A stretch of 64,000 nt of DNA from Corbicula japonica (taxonomy: Eukaryota > Mollusca > Bivalvia > Venerida > Cyrenidae), in assembly GCA_038501625.1 (NCBI GenBank), contig JAZAYU010001057.1:1-64000 (forward strand), written 5' to 3'. This document shows, piece after piece, positions 28,301 through 34,815 of the stretch. The translations under genes were made by a program, and so were the position numbers. The number at the start of each line of letters is the position of its first letter. The stretch's first letter is position 1. Under the pieces are notes generated by a model, which saw nothing but the letters and a program-made list of their open reading frames with translations, was not told the origin of the DNA and searched no databases.

Positions 28301-31300
28301 TAATCGATTCCGAAAAATTCAGTCGATTCCGAACACTACTAGAACCTGGTTTAAACCCCCAGTGGCAAATTATTTTGCCACTGACCGTTCTAAGGCGGTA
28401 ACCCCTCGATTTCTCACTTTCGTTTATTTTTTGTGGCGTCCATTTCGAAACTGATTATTGTAAAACCATGCTCTATTTTCCTCTCTGTCTTTTGGCTTTG
28501 TGGGGAGGCTGTGTCTGCTGGATGTGGCCATTCCTGATATGCATATGTCATTTTCTCACACTTTTGCCAAACTGTTCCAAAGTGTATTATTAGATAAACG
28601 CTAACATTAAAGACTGTTGTTGGCAACTGATTACAAATGAAGAATAACTGTCTTTTCATAGACAAATTACGGAAAAAAAGTGACAAATTAGAAATGTGGG
28701 TAAGAGTTTGTTGTAATACTGAGCGTCCCATTTATCACCATTGTGCATAACATTTTATTGTTGTTTTTAGGCTGGATGTTAGATGCAGAAAGTCGGCCAT
28801 GTTTCAGCGAACTAGCTCAAGAATTTGCCAAAATGGCACGTGATCCCGGACGCTTCCTTGTCATTCAGGTTTGTGCTGAGTCGTAGCTTACATATTATTG
28901 GTGTTGAGTATAAGTCAAATAAAATTACAATACGAGACGCGTCACGGGAAATGTACATTTGGAGAGTTGACGACAGTCCTTGAAATGACGTCATAAATTT
29001 GAGCAGAAGACATTCATTAGTATGCATTTCGCGTTAATAAATATCATTTTATTGTCAAAATTAGTAGAAAAAGCACTTGTTAGCTATGCGAAATAAATTT
29101 TATCGATAACTAAGTTGTATTTTTTTACTGTATTACTACTACTAAAATGTCACAAAATATGTTTAAAGGTACCTACCCGTTATAACCCTAAGACATGGTA
29201 CAGTTAAAACAATATTTTTTCTTGTTCTAATATTAAGGGTCGACAAAAGTTATTTGTTAAAATTTGTCCCAATATTTTGGGTATATTTGATTGTATGCAA
29301 ATACATGTACCAGTATTAAACATGACGTAACAATATCATGGAACGTACAAAATAACACAGATTATCTATCGGGGTAAAAGTTTTTAATAAATCTCACTTA
29401 AATCTCCCAATATTTAGAATGTTATTGCGATAGTGTTTGGCAAAAGTTATGGCTTCTGCTTTTTGCAGTTCTTTATTGATCATAAAATACCCTGTATACG
29501 GCCAGTGTATTATTATCATGTGGTACCGATTGTTTTCTTTAAAACATTTAATTCTGACCTGATCAGGATCTTCGCTGTTAGATTTATTAGGTTTCAGAAG
29601 CTAACAGTGTAGATCCTGATCAAACTGCACTGATGTGTGGGCTGATCAGGATCTACAAGGATTGCCTGTGATGAAATGCATATCTGTGAAGGGAATTATC
29701 AGAATGTCAGAATAAAGGACTTGCCTGTCAATAATATGACTAAGTAACTCTAGTTGGTTTTCCGCTATTATGGTATTAAATCCTGTACAAAATAGATACA
29801 ACTTTTAAGGCATTGGCAAACAGTGTAGACCCAGATCAGCTTGCCCAGCCATGACATCGGATCAGGATCTACAATGTAAGATTTTAGATTCATTATGTTA
29901 TTTCTGATTATTAAGCAAACGATGCGGATCCTGATCAACTGGAACAACATTTGTCACACATGGGATAAAACACATATCCAGTGAAATAAAAGGTAAATGT
30001 ATGTCTGAAGCAAATCATAAAATGCATATTTTAACTTTTGCTTCAGGGAGATAAGTTGATGAGGTTGCCAAACTACAGCTATGACAAGGATGTCTTGGTT
30101 CAACACCTTAGTGAAGCTGCTAAGGGGCCAGAGGAAGAAAGGAAGACTGACGGGAAGCCAGTTACTCCCATACAAAAGAAAGTGCGGGTGCCTTACGGAT
30201 ATCTACATCCAATACCTTCTATACATGAGGAAGTGGACTTGCAGGTGATTGATGGGTATCATCAGCTTGCACCTCCCATTCAGGGGAAATTGGGGGAACC
30301 TGACGGTTATTCACATACAGTACCTCCGATACCAGAGGAAATTGGGGAGCCTGACGGGTATCTACAGCCAGTACCTTCATTGCAAGAGGAAGTGGGGGAG
30401 ACTGACGGATATCTACACCCAGTACCTTCATTGCAAGAGGAAGTGGGGGAGACTGACGGATATCTACAGCCAGTACCTTCATTACAAGAGGAAGTGGGGG
30501 AGAATGGTGGATATCTACAGCCAGTACCTTCATTACAAGAGGAAGTTGGGGAGCCTGACGGATATCTGCAGCCAGTACCTTCCATAGCAGAGGAAACGTG
30601 GAAGCCTGATGGATATCTACATCCAGTACCTTCCATACCAGAAGAAATGGGGGAGCCTGATGATGGGTATCTACAGATTGAACCTTCCACACCAGAGGAA
30701 GTGGGAGAGACTGACGGTTATTCACATCCAGCACCTCCGATAACAGAGGAAGAGGAGAATCCTGAAGAGGAAGTACAGGAGCCTGATGGGTATCTACAGC
30801 CAGTACCTTCCATACCAGAGGTAATGGGGGAGAAATGGAAACTTATCATTTAAGATCTGCTAACAAATTTGAAAGAAACAGAATCTAAAAGCATGAGATA
30901 GAAAAAAGTCTATACAGTCAAGATATTAGTCAACTCCTTTTTGGTTAATTTTGTTACCTTTACACTGTTGACCTTTACCTTGCCAACAGGACAGTTGCTG
31001 CTATGATATCACTACATTTCGCTAGTGTTTATTTTGCCTCGTTATTTCAATGGTATTTGAACAGTTTTAGTGCAAAACGGTACAACTCTATGTTGTTTCA
31101 ATGGTACTAAAAACGGTTCAGTGCAAAAACACTATAACTCGTTATTTTTATGGTACTTGACCCGTTTTAATAACTCCTCGTTGTTTAAAGGATAAACCGT
31201 TTTAGTGTAAAAACACATTATAACTTCTTATTTCAATGGACCAGGTACTATTATCGATTATGCACAAACGGCATAACTCCTTATTTCAATGGTAATTTTA

Positions 31301-31775
31301 CCGTTTTCGCACTAACGTGACTATCTCCATTAATTCTTTCTACTTCTCAGTTTTGTTCACACAAAATGTTAACATGGATTAGTTATGTTGTCAGACAATT
31401 GAGAGGTTTTTCAATTTAAGGGATAAGTGAAATAGGATTTGGACTTTCTGCATTTGAACAAACAGAGCAAACCATCTATATTGGCTTAGCGGAGAGAGAA
31501 GTTGTGGATATTTATGAAATTATTTCTACCTAGTTCCCTGTAAGTCATATCCTGATTAACCACAGAAGAACAACAAAAATGAACTTTTTAACTTTTGTAT
31601 GGGTACTGTTTTACAGATTCAGTCATTACCAACAAGTCCCGGGGCCTCAAAAAAGAAGCAGCCTATGCTGATTCGAGAAAAAGGATATTTTGAAATGTCT
31701 CCCTCTAGCCGTTTACAGGGTGACAGCATAAATGGCAGAGAGACAAGCGAAGCTGTAAAATATAATAAAAAGTAA
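1204..31775 (+). CDS. Egfr: EGFR/ErbB-family receptor tyrosine kinase, 3' half (12 exons)
   Basis: Single-pass plasma-membrane receptor kinase; the family binds EGF-like ligands and phosphorylates tyrosines on its own tail. Exons seen: 1204-1337, 4263-4428, 7131-7244, 8903-9073, 10623-10736, 11101-11164, 14591-14682, 16548-16623, 20353-20499, 28771-28868, 30047-30820, 31617-31775. All junctions are GT-AG and all phases join without a stop. In order they give a cysteine-rich segment, transmembrane helix, basic juxtamembrane, glycine loop GSGAFG, VAIK lysine, [22 protein letters not shown] and the ErbB-typical [12 protein letters not shown], followed by a repeat-rich tail. Every catalytic residue is present, so an active kinase is expected, unlike ErbB3. 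The threonine gatekeeper context (LITQLMPLG) is nearly identical to vertebrate EGFR. Upstream ectodomain exons are outside the window. Family call is very secure; which ErbB paralogue relationship applies cannot be told, though invertebrates usually have one. Confidence 0.95.
1783..1935. repeat. Direct duplication with palindromic TTGACCGGTCAA core
   Basis: Two copies of aactgttgaccggtcaatag followed by gactgtttccctcgcgtgct start near 1791 and 1881. The core TTGACCGGTCAA is a perfect palindrome. Confidence 0.75.
1957..3275 (+). mobile_element. Pearl-like (non-autonomous Helitron) element with about 8 core repeats
   Basis: A TTATGCCCCCC head with a small GC-rich stem (1957-1990) is followed by a (GGTC)n microsatellite (about 1999-2041). 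Tandem units of 145 bp start at about 2053, 2198, 2343, 2488 and 2633, then become irregular to about 3260. This architecture (head, ACYG-class tetranucleotide, core repeats) matches pearl elements described from bivalves, later grouped with non-autonomous Helitrons. No transposase is encoded. Confidence 0.7.
3616..3765. repeat. Foldback element
   Basis: Inverted arms catatgtgatctgggaacag and ctgttcccaaatcacatatg enclose a second GC-rich inverted pair (gttgccctcgg/cggcctcgggcaac). About 150 bp in all; typical of a small foldback MITE. Confidence 0.8.
3815..4215. repeat. Degenerate tandem repeat, about 41-bp unit
   Basis: Units of the form gttcagtgacatagattttg plus ctgtggcacatgtgaaat recur at about 3928, 3969, 4010, 4051 and 4092, ending just upstream of the transmembrane exon. 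A lone related copy lies near 1640. Confidence 0.75.
4263..4428 (+). CDS. Egfr: ErbB exon: transmembrane helix and juxtamembrane
   Basis: Acceptor TTTTAG at 4257-4262, donor GTATAC at 4429. It begins EERKK, then a hydrophobic run of about 22 residues from [11 protein letters not shown] to ALFGYYW, followed by basic KQRERHK and the juxtamembrane [13 protein letters not shown]. The lysine/arginine stop-transfer sequence places the C-terminal side in the cytosol. An open frame runs on into the intron past 4428 but loses any family similarity there, so the donor is trusted. Confidence 0.92.
4429..7130. other. Intron with diverged dispersed repeats
   Basis: No coding exon is seen. From about 5030 to 6900 several diverged copies of a segment containing 'aaccgcttggaggattt' and 'gagttatgggctctttgtc' follow one another; the same family reappears at 33280-34390. 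Confidence 0.6.
7131..7244 (+). CDS. Egfr: ErbB exon: kinase start, glycine-rich loop
   Basis: Exactly 38 codons, phase 0 at both ends. It reads [20 protein letters not shown] then [22 protein letters not shown] and the RLRLI segment match the EGFR PLTPSGEAPNQ/LLRIL juxtamembrane activation segment that forms the asymmetric dimer contacts. GSGAFG is the ATP-binding loop. Confidence 0.96.
7245..8902. other. Intron without recognisable elements
   Basis: AT-rich sequence on both strands with no family-like exon and no clear repeat. Confidence 0.6.
8903..9073 (+). CDS. Egfr: ErbB exon: VAIK lysine and C-helix
   Basis: Fifty-seven codons, phase 0/0, between ATGTAG at 8897-8902 and donor GTATGT at 9074. 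GFWLPEGE and [20 protein letters not shown] supply the catalytic lysine (VAIK); [15 protein letters not shown] carries the alpha-C glutamate. It ends ILAVCMASR, matching EGFR LLGICLTS. Exon boundaries follow the vertebrate EGFR gene closely. Confidence 0.96.
9074..10622. other. Intron without recognisable elements
   Basis: AT-rich; the open frames are short and composition-driven. Nothing further is seen. Confidence 0.6.
10623..10736 (+). CDS. Egfr: ErbB exon: hinge and gatekeeper
   Basis: Thirty-eight codons, phase 0/0, with donor GTAAGT at 10737. [20 protein letters not shown] parallels human VQLITQLMPFGCLLDYV; the gatekeeper is threonine and the hinge LMPLGC keeps the cysteine used by covalent EGFR inhibitors (human C797). 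It ends [10 protein letters not shown]. Confidence 0.96.
10780..11000 (+). repeat. Relic of the tetranucleotide-headed repeat family
   Basis: The run gttcgtccgtcggtctgttc followed by cttcaccaaactttcact-like text resembles the pearl-like element at 17484, but is short and decayed. Confidence 0.45.
11101..11164 (+). CDS. Egfr: ErbB exon: catalytic loop HRDLAARN
   Basis: Acceptor TTTTCAG ends at 11100; donor GTAAGC at 11165. It reads [20 protein letters not shown] then L, with a final G completing Val in the next exon. The catalytic aspartate is intact. Confidence 0.95.
11465..11640 (+). mobile_element. tRNA-derived SINE-like copy (decayed)
   Basis: Matches 39483-39655 from ataacccgttacc through a GGTTAG...TTGGTTGC A-box-like region to gcggtgcgtgttctttctc, a damaged B box. 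The shared sequence begins about 85 bases before the A box. Confidence 0.6.
11690..11795. repeat. Short inverted repeat family with gatctggatctac core
   Basis: Carries gatctggatctagattg and later gatctggatctacactg. Related copies with gtagatcctgatc/gatcaggatctac arms occur near 1478-1540, 29565-29945, 35030, 49640, 57600-57750 and 58110-58275, giving a high-copy short foldback family. Confidence 0.65.
12090..12280. repeat. Degenerate ATCGTGCATCG short tandem repeat
   Basis: About 190 bases dominated by tatcgtgcatccgtc-type words of 10-14 bp. A sister array occupies 14290-14460, so the two flank the retroelement 3' ends between them. Positions 12281-13400 hold only diverged, unclassified sequence. 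Confidence 0.7.
13405..13960 (-). mobile_element. 5'-truncated retroelement 3' end (copy A)
   Basis: On the minus strand this is the 3' UTR of the reverse-transcriptase element also present at 21150-28545. Landmarks are acacagcctccccatgcagc, the ttaaaccaggttttagggtg junction and ccgagaccagagtacctgga. No coding part is left. Confidence 0.75.
13978..14275 (+). mobile_element. Retroelement 3'-end fragment (copy B), opposite orientation
   Basis: Starts cacggcggtggcaggagttt, like the region just after the reverse-transcriptase reading frame at 27218, and stops within the UTR at ttgttttgtgacacgag. It faces copy A head-on. Confidence 0.75.
14290..14460. repeat. Degenerate ATCGTG short tandem repeat
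   Basis: Words such as tatcgtgcgtc and tatatcgtgtatcgtgc recur; sister of 12090-12280. It ends about 130 bases before the DFG exon. Confidence 0.7.
14591..14682 (+). CDS. Egfr: ErbB exon: DFG and activation loop
   Basis: Acceptor TTTGCAG ends at 14590; donor GTTAGA at 14683. It reads [20 protein letters not shown] then [10 protein letters not shown]. The magnesium-binding DFG and the activation-loop tyrosine in an acidic context (EEEY) are conserved with EGFR. Confidence 0.95.
14838..15400 (-). mobile_element. 5'-truncated retroelement 3' end (copy C)
   Basis: The whole roughly 530-base UTR is recognisable, from gattcgccaaactcaacaca to cccctgccaccgtcgtgcaa, then a few coding codons of the reverse-transcriptase C-terminus (read on the minus strand) before truncation near 15400. 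Positions 15400-16547 hold nothing recognisable. Confidence 0.75.
16548..16623 (+). CDS. Egfr: ErbB exon: P+1 loop and SDVWSYG
   Basis: Acceptor ATTACAG ends at 16547; donor GTAAGT at 16624. It reads [20 protein letters not shown] then DVWSYG with the last Gly codon split across the intron. Human EGFR has PIKWMALESI here. Confidence 0.95.
16624..17480. other. Intron segment, nothing recognised
   Basis: An open frame from 16641 reads through the donor of the upstream exon; it has no kinase similarity beyond 16623. Confidence 0.6.
17484..19520 (+). mobile_element. Pearl-like element(s): head, (CCGT)n and two tandem arrays
   Basis: A TTTATGCCCCCG head with a stem (17484-17515) and a CCGT microsatellite (about 17528-17561) lead into about three diverged units carrying gaacgcaactcctcctacac (17570-18090). 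From about 18150 to 19520 come about nine units of about 145 bp with aacttggcacaaatgttcac (near 18329, 18489, 18635, 18779, 18926, 19061, 19206, 19353, 19498). Most carry an AAGGTCAAGGTCA-like segment. Non-coding. Confidence 0.65.
19521..20352. other. Intron segment with small ATC microsatellite
   Basis: A short catcatcatcatcttcatca run lies near 20080. Nothing else is recognised before the exon at 20353. Confidence 0.6.
20353..20499 (+). CDS. Egfr: ErbB exon: kinase C-lobe
   Basis: Acceptor TTTGTAG ends at 20352; donor GTAAGT at 20500. It reads [40 protein letters not shown] and [19 protein letters not shown] is an ErbB signature. It ends in phase 1 (T), completed as Cys in the next exon. 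Confidence 0.95.
20885..21125. repeat. Dispersed repeat shared with 40950-41195
   Basis: Both copies share the order aggttgt..gaaaa..actgttttgtctt, aattgtctttattaat, gggaggtaattat/gggacgtaatttt and ggatttatttaaacaaa. The copy at 40950 sits inside a foldback. Confidence 0.65.
21298..21312 (+). repeat. 15-bp target-site duplication, left
   Basis: ACAAACCAATTAGAA, repeated exactly at 25385-25399, flanks the inserted LINE. Confidence 0.9.
21360..22406 (+). pseudogene. LINE AP-endonuclease domain
   Basis: Open in one frame for about 348 codons. Catalytic-site motifs are all present: [32 protein letters not shown] and SDHS. No ATG lies at the expected start; the codon aligned with the initiator of the sister LINE is AGT at 21375. 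The frame ends at TAG 22404-22406 after a lysine/A-rich slippage-prone run, with the downstream sequence in another frame. Confidence 0.85.
22500..25106 (+). pseudogene. LINE reverse transcriptase and C-terminal zinc knuckle
   Basis: RT blocks: [67 protein letters not shown], and the catalytic box FADDA at about 23452-23466. TGA at 23240-23242 interrupts the frame between FIQ and IKLFYKNA, where tryptophan (TGG) is expected. A frame change near 24448 separates the C-terminal part, which has [18 protein letters not shown] (C-x2-C-x7-H-x4-C). The end WSFYI is followed by TAA at 25104-25106. Confidence 0.88.
25385..25399 (+). repeat. 15-bp target-site duplication, right
   Basis: Exact copy of 21298-21312, directly after the LINE's A-rich tail. 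The host reading frame resumes here. Confidence 0.9.
25440..27220 (+). pseudogene. Reverse-transcriptase pseudogene (C-terminal two thirds)
   Basis: Frame-shifted coding remnant of the host element. The segment at 25550-25690 gives the GPKYR...WCKRE block, 26030-26210 the LPKML...RFIANS block (RT finger/palm), about 26490-26590 the MGTNYAPV and NLDN palm blocks, and 26880-27220 the C-terminal block ending [13 protein letters not shown]. The aspartate pair needed for polymerisation is broken (LDN). Confidence 0.7.
27544..27551 (+). repeat. 8-bp target-site duplication, left
   Basis: CTAGAACC, repeated at 28339-28346 around the hAT remnant. Confidence 0.85.
27552..28338 (+). mobile_element. 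Non-autonomous hAT remnant with BED-finger start
   Basis: Ends are TAGTGTTTG and CGAACACTA, inverted with one mismatch, bounded by an 8-bp duplication: the hAT signature. Only 787 bp long. Inside, 27752-28000 encodes in two frames [13 protein letters not shown] and [18 protein letters not shown], the aromatic/WKYF and C-x2-C half of a BED zinc finger as in hAT transposases. The histidine half and the catalytic domain are missing. A frameshift falls between the two halves near 27830. Confidence 0.85.
28339..28346 (+). repeat. 8-bp target-site duplication, right
   Basis: CTAGAACC; removing the insert restores the retroelement UTR as in copies A, C and G. Confidence 0.85.
28771..28868 (+). CDS. 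Egfr: ErbB exon: end of kinase domain
   Basis: Acceptor TTTTTAG ends at 28770; donor GTTTGT at 28869. It reads [20 protein letters not shown] then [13 protein letters not shown], nearly the human KMARDPQRYLVIQ. This places the following exon as the autophosphorylation tail. The preceding 8.3-kb intron is the transposon-rich one. Confidence 0.95.
28869..30046. other. Intron with gatcaggatctac hairpins
   Basis: Paired gatcaggatc/gatcctgatc words at about 29565-29665 and 29815-29945 form several small inverted repeats. The rest is featureless. Confidence 0.6.
30047..30820 (+). CDS. Egfr: ErbB tail exon with 12 tyrosine repeats (YxxP array)
   Basis: Acceptor CTTCAG ends at 30046; 258 codons, phase 0/0. 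[15 protein letters not shown] matches the start of the EGFR tail (GDERMHLPSP). From residue 50 onward are 12 units centred on GY, tyrosines at residues 52, 71, 88, 105, 122, 139, 156, 173, 190, 208, 225 and 249. Spacing is exactly 17 residues from 71 to 190. The consensus is DGYLQPVPS followed by an acidic linker (LQEEVGET). Nine of the 12 are YxxP, the class bound by Crk/CrkL and RasGAP SH2 domains. No NPxY Shc motif is seen. Donor GAG|GTAATG at 30821 is inferred; unspliced reading continues [10 protein letters not shown] to a TAA at 30851-30853 and could be an alternative end. Confidence 0.9.
30194..30820 (+). repeat. In-frame coding minisatellite, about 51-bp units
   Basis: The five most regular units between about 30355 and 30610 are nearly identical at DNA level (period 51 bp). 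Outer units differ by small in-frame length changes. All length variation is a multiple of three. Confidence 0.9.
31020..31320. repeat. Tandem repeat, about 65-bp unit, 5 copies
   Basis: Units contain 'ctccttatttcaatggtac' and 'ccgttttagtgcaaaa' with clear drift. Inside the last receptor intron, or the 3' UTR if the stop at 30853 is used. Confidence 0.7.
31617..31775 (+). CDS. Egfr: ErbB terminal coding exon with YFEM motif
   Basis: Acceptor TTTTACAG ends at 31616. Joined in phase 0 to 30820 it gives 52 residues: [52 protein letters not shown], then TAA at 31773-31775. YFEM fits YxxM, the PI3-kinase p85 SH2 motif. A donor-like AG|GTGAGA lies at 31776-31783, two bases after the stop, so the 3' UTR may be spliced. 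Confidence 0.75.
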   Translation: MQSLPTSPGASKKKQPMLIREKGYFEMSPSSRLQGDSINGRETSEAVKYNKK

Positions 31776-31879
31776 AGGTGAGAAAATATTTCGAGTTAAG
31801 GGGTACATCGGGGCTTTTGGCTCAAAAATCTTGACAACAAGAAGTAAATGTCATAAATGCGTTATGCATTTAGTTTTGT

Positions 31880-31970
31880 AGGGATGGCAACGGATCCTTA
31901 ATTTGGGATCCGGATATCCGTTGAACGATTCGAACGGATATCCGGATATCCGAATATAAACGGTTTGCTA
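31880..31970. repeat. Palindromic ggatatccgg cluster
   Basis: cggatatccg occurs several times around a centre near 31930 (gttgaacgattcgaac), making a small foldback. Confidence 0.6.
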
Positions 31971-32464
31971 ATAGACATAACCGCTTCTTAACTTGAATAT
32001 CGTTTCAAGCATGTGTTTGTTTATATACGGTATATAAAATTTGGTGATGAAGATTAAGCACAAAAATCCAAGAATCCAAGAATTTCTTTAGATATTTACC
32101 AGCAATAATATCCAATGCATAGCCAACAACTAGTGTGACTATTTACAAGTGCACGGTGCCTGGAGAGCCAGTTTGACTAAATAATGTTTGAAAAGAAAAG
32201 TTGCTTAAAAGTTGATAAAATCCTTGGTGGGATAATTTGATTTTATTGGATTTTCTTCAGGATTTACACAATTTAAGAAATCCATGCATTTGCGCCAGAG
32301 TATACACATTCATAACCCTAAACGTTTTTTTTTTTACAAAAGCAACTTTATTTCAAGACACAAAATAAGTTTATTAATCTTATATTCAATACCATTGATG
32401 TGTTGTTGGGTCTAAAGACCCAGATAAAGCAGTTATCAGACTCAGGCTTATGGAAAAATCTACA

Positions 32465-32525
32465 AATAGAATCTTTTTTTCTGAATGTGGCGATTCCTGA
32501 AATGCATATTTCACCTTTTTCCAAA
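32465..32525 (+). mobile_element. Retroelement terminal fragment (copy H)
   Basis: Only the last about 55 bases: gaatgtggcgattcctgaaa then tgcatatttcacc. Confidence 0.5.
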
Positions 32526-32938
32526 CCGACGAACACTTGCGTGTACAATGCATAGAATATAACTCTGGTATTAAAAGCTGAAGAGCATTGTTAGATCTTT
32601 CAAGCGTGGAAACTGTTAAGCAAATATATGTTTTCCAAATGCTTTATGTGCTTTTGTTTGTGTATAGACATATGCTCAACACAAAAGAAACCAGACACTG
32701 CATATTATATTTATCTATTTTATTTTGTTTGAGTGAATAGATTAATGATTGAGGAGTTTTGCCAATTGTAGTTGTAAACTAATATACACTGTATGCATTT
32801 TGATATTACTGGTTCATAAAACAAGTATTTAACGGATCAGTTTTTATGGAAGGGTGAAAAATTAAAGATCTAAATGAGTTAAGGATTTGTGGCATGATAT
32901 CGCCGTGAGTGATCATTTTGTTTTCTTCTATTTTTTAG

Positions 32939-32998
32939 ATTAACCAGAATGAGAAGGAGATGTCTCCCATTCTAGATCTGGAATTGACAATTATTTAG
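32939..32998 (+). other. Candidate 3'-UTR or alternative terminal exon
   Basis: A long pyrimidine tract ends in TTTTTTAG at 32938. It could receive the donor at 31778, giving a 3'-UTR exon. If joined directly to 30820 it reads INQNEKEMSPILDLELTII and stops at 32996-32998. No close AATAAA is seen. Speculative. Confidence 0.3.
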
Positions 32999-33279
32999 TT
33001 CCTTTCCCAGTACAGACCACGTTTGAAAATTCCGAAGATGAAATGATCCAAAAGACTGAAATAGAAAATCTAACATTTGAGCCGTAATGGGACAAAAGTG
33101 TTAAACCTAAACCCAAACGATTGACTGATTTTTACAACGATGTTTGGGTATGATATCCCTCACTACAAAATGAGGCTCATGTATTTCTCTTGTAACCATC
33201 TTTTAATTGCTCAAACGAGGAATCTATCAATTTCTTTTCATAGCAACACATAGAGGGCTAAATTAAGGTCATTTTATCC

Positions 33280-34390
33280 GCGAAGGGAGGCATTTAGTAA
33301 TCGCAATATCCGTTGGTCCGTCAAGTCAATCATGTAAAATTGTATTCTCGTTTCAAAATCTTATTCGTTTTTACTATAACCTTTATATTATAATCTTCTC
33401 CATGTATCATCTCCAAATCCGTAGGGGATTTCATTACAACTTCGCATGTCTGTTTTCTAGGCTAGTTATACATTTCTTTAGAAGTTTCCGCTTGGATTAT
33501 TTTTTGCAGAGTTATGGGCCCTTGGTAATTTTTACTAGAACTTCTATATTAAAACCTTGCCCACACTTAATCTGCAAATCCACCAAGGGAGTTTCATTCA
33601 AAGCTAACAGCTGAGGAATGTTTGTCATCTAGCCTTTTTGCATATCATCAAGAATTTCTCATCCAATTATTGTCAGTCCTTAGTCGTTTTTAATGTAATT
33701 CTATAATAATAAAATCCTGACCACTATTCATTTTCAAAACCAACTTAGGGGATTTCATAAAACTTAACAGATATGCTTGTCATCTTGCCTAGTTGTGCAT
33801 ATCATCAGGAGTATCTGCTTGGATTAGTTCTGGCAGATTGATGGGCCCCTTTGTACTGAAACTTCTACATTTCATAAGAGATTTACTTTAAACTTCACAT
33901 TAATGTTCCTTATCATCACCCACATCATTTCCTATCATCACCCTTATCATATATGGTAAGGTTCATAACTCTATCTGAATAATGCCACCCATTTTTCTTG
34001 AGAAATTGTATTATGTTTCTATTACTTTTTTATTACTTGAGGGATTTACATTAGAGTTCGAAAACAATCCTTATCACATTATATGCTGTAAGGTTCATCT
34101 CTTGTCCACTATAAAAAATATATACCAAGATGTCTAAGCTACATTTGTAATAGTCTATCAATAACTAGTACTATATCATGTTTGTTACTTAAGGGATTTA
34201 CAACAGACCTCAAACAAATGATCCTTATCATCTTCAACTTTATATGAGGTACGCTTCGTCTCTTTTCCACAGGCATATTCAATTACATATGTTATAATTT
34301 GATGTCAAAGCTACATTTCGTTGGCATATGTCAATTTTCAGTGACAGCTCTTGCTATTCCACACAAGCAGAGAATTGTTTAAAACTGTTC
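33280..34390. repeat. Diverged repeat family also in the intron at 5030-6900
   Basis: Repeats the words 'ggggatttcattaaaactt', 'catatcatcaggagt', 'gagttatgggcccttgg' and the latter part ('caatttcagtgacagctctt') seen at 6430. Begins with a decayed tetranucleotide head (ccgttggtccgtc). 31778-33279 otherwise shows nothing but the candidate exon at 32939 and retroelement copy H. Confidence 0.6.
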
Positions 34391-34604
34391 CTTTCCGTTT
34401 TAGTAGAGACGCTTCATTGAACTGATATTTGTTGTTCCGCATATACATGCAGCATAATTGTACAGAAAATTTATTTGTGTATTAATTTACAAAACATGGA
34501 TGTACCAATTTGCAAAAGCTTTAAAAATGATAAGCCTGTAACGATGTATTACCGACGTACCTTTTGAAATTATCATTGATTTTTATACAGTTCAATGTTC
34601 GTGT

Positions 34605-34815
34605 ATTACTTAAACCCCCAGTGGCAATTTGATTTGCCACTGACCGTTCCAAGGCGGTAACCCCTCGGGTTCTCATTTTTGTTTTTTGTTAGTGGCGTCC
34701 TTTTTGAAACTGATTATTTTATTAACCATGCTCTCTCCCCCTCTCTTCTTCTTGACTGTGTGGGGAGGCCCTTTTTTTTTGAATGTGGCAATTCCTGATA
34801 TGCATATTTCACCTC
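34605..34815 (+). mobile_element. 5'-truncated retroelement 3' end (copy E)
   Basis: Begins at taaacccccagtggcaattt and runs to gcatatttcacctctg, the distal half of the UTR. Confidence 0.7.

Larger units (their letters stand above)
21150..28545 (+). mobile_element. Decayed reverse-transcriptase element, interrupted by a LINE and a hAT
   Basis: Parts: 21150-21312 and 25400-27220 (coding remnants), then a 3' UTR at 27221-27551 and 28347-28545. Recognisable phrases in order: [126 protein letters not shown] and [18 protein letters not shown]. These resemble predicted reverse transcriptases common in cnidarian and mollusc genomes; class uncertain (Penelope-like is my guess). The YxDD catalytic box has become NLDN and frames shift repeatedly, so it is dead. 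Copies A-H elsewhere are its 3' ends. Confidence 0.7.

Noticed and set aside
30219..30734. Long minus-strand and alternate-frame readings over the tail repeats
   Set aside because: Shadows produced by a 51-bp in-frame repeat, which keeps every frame open.
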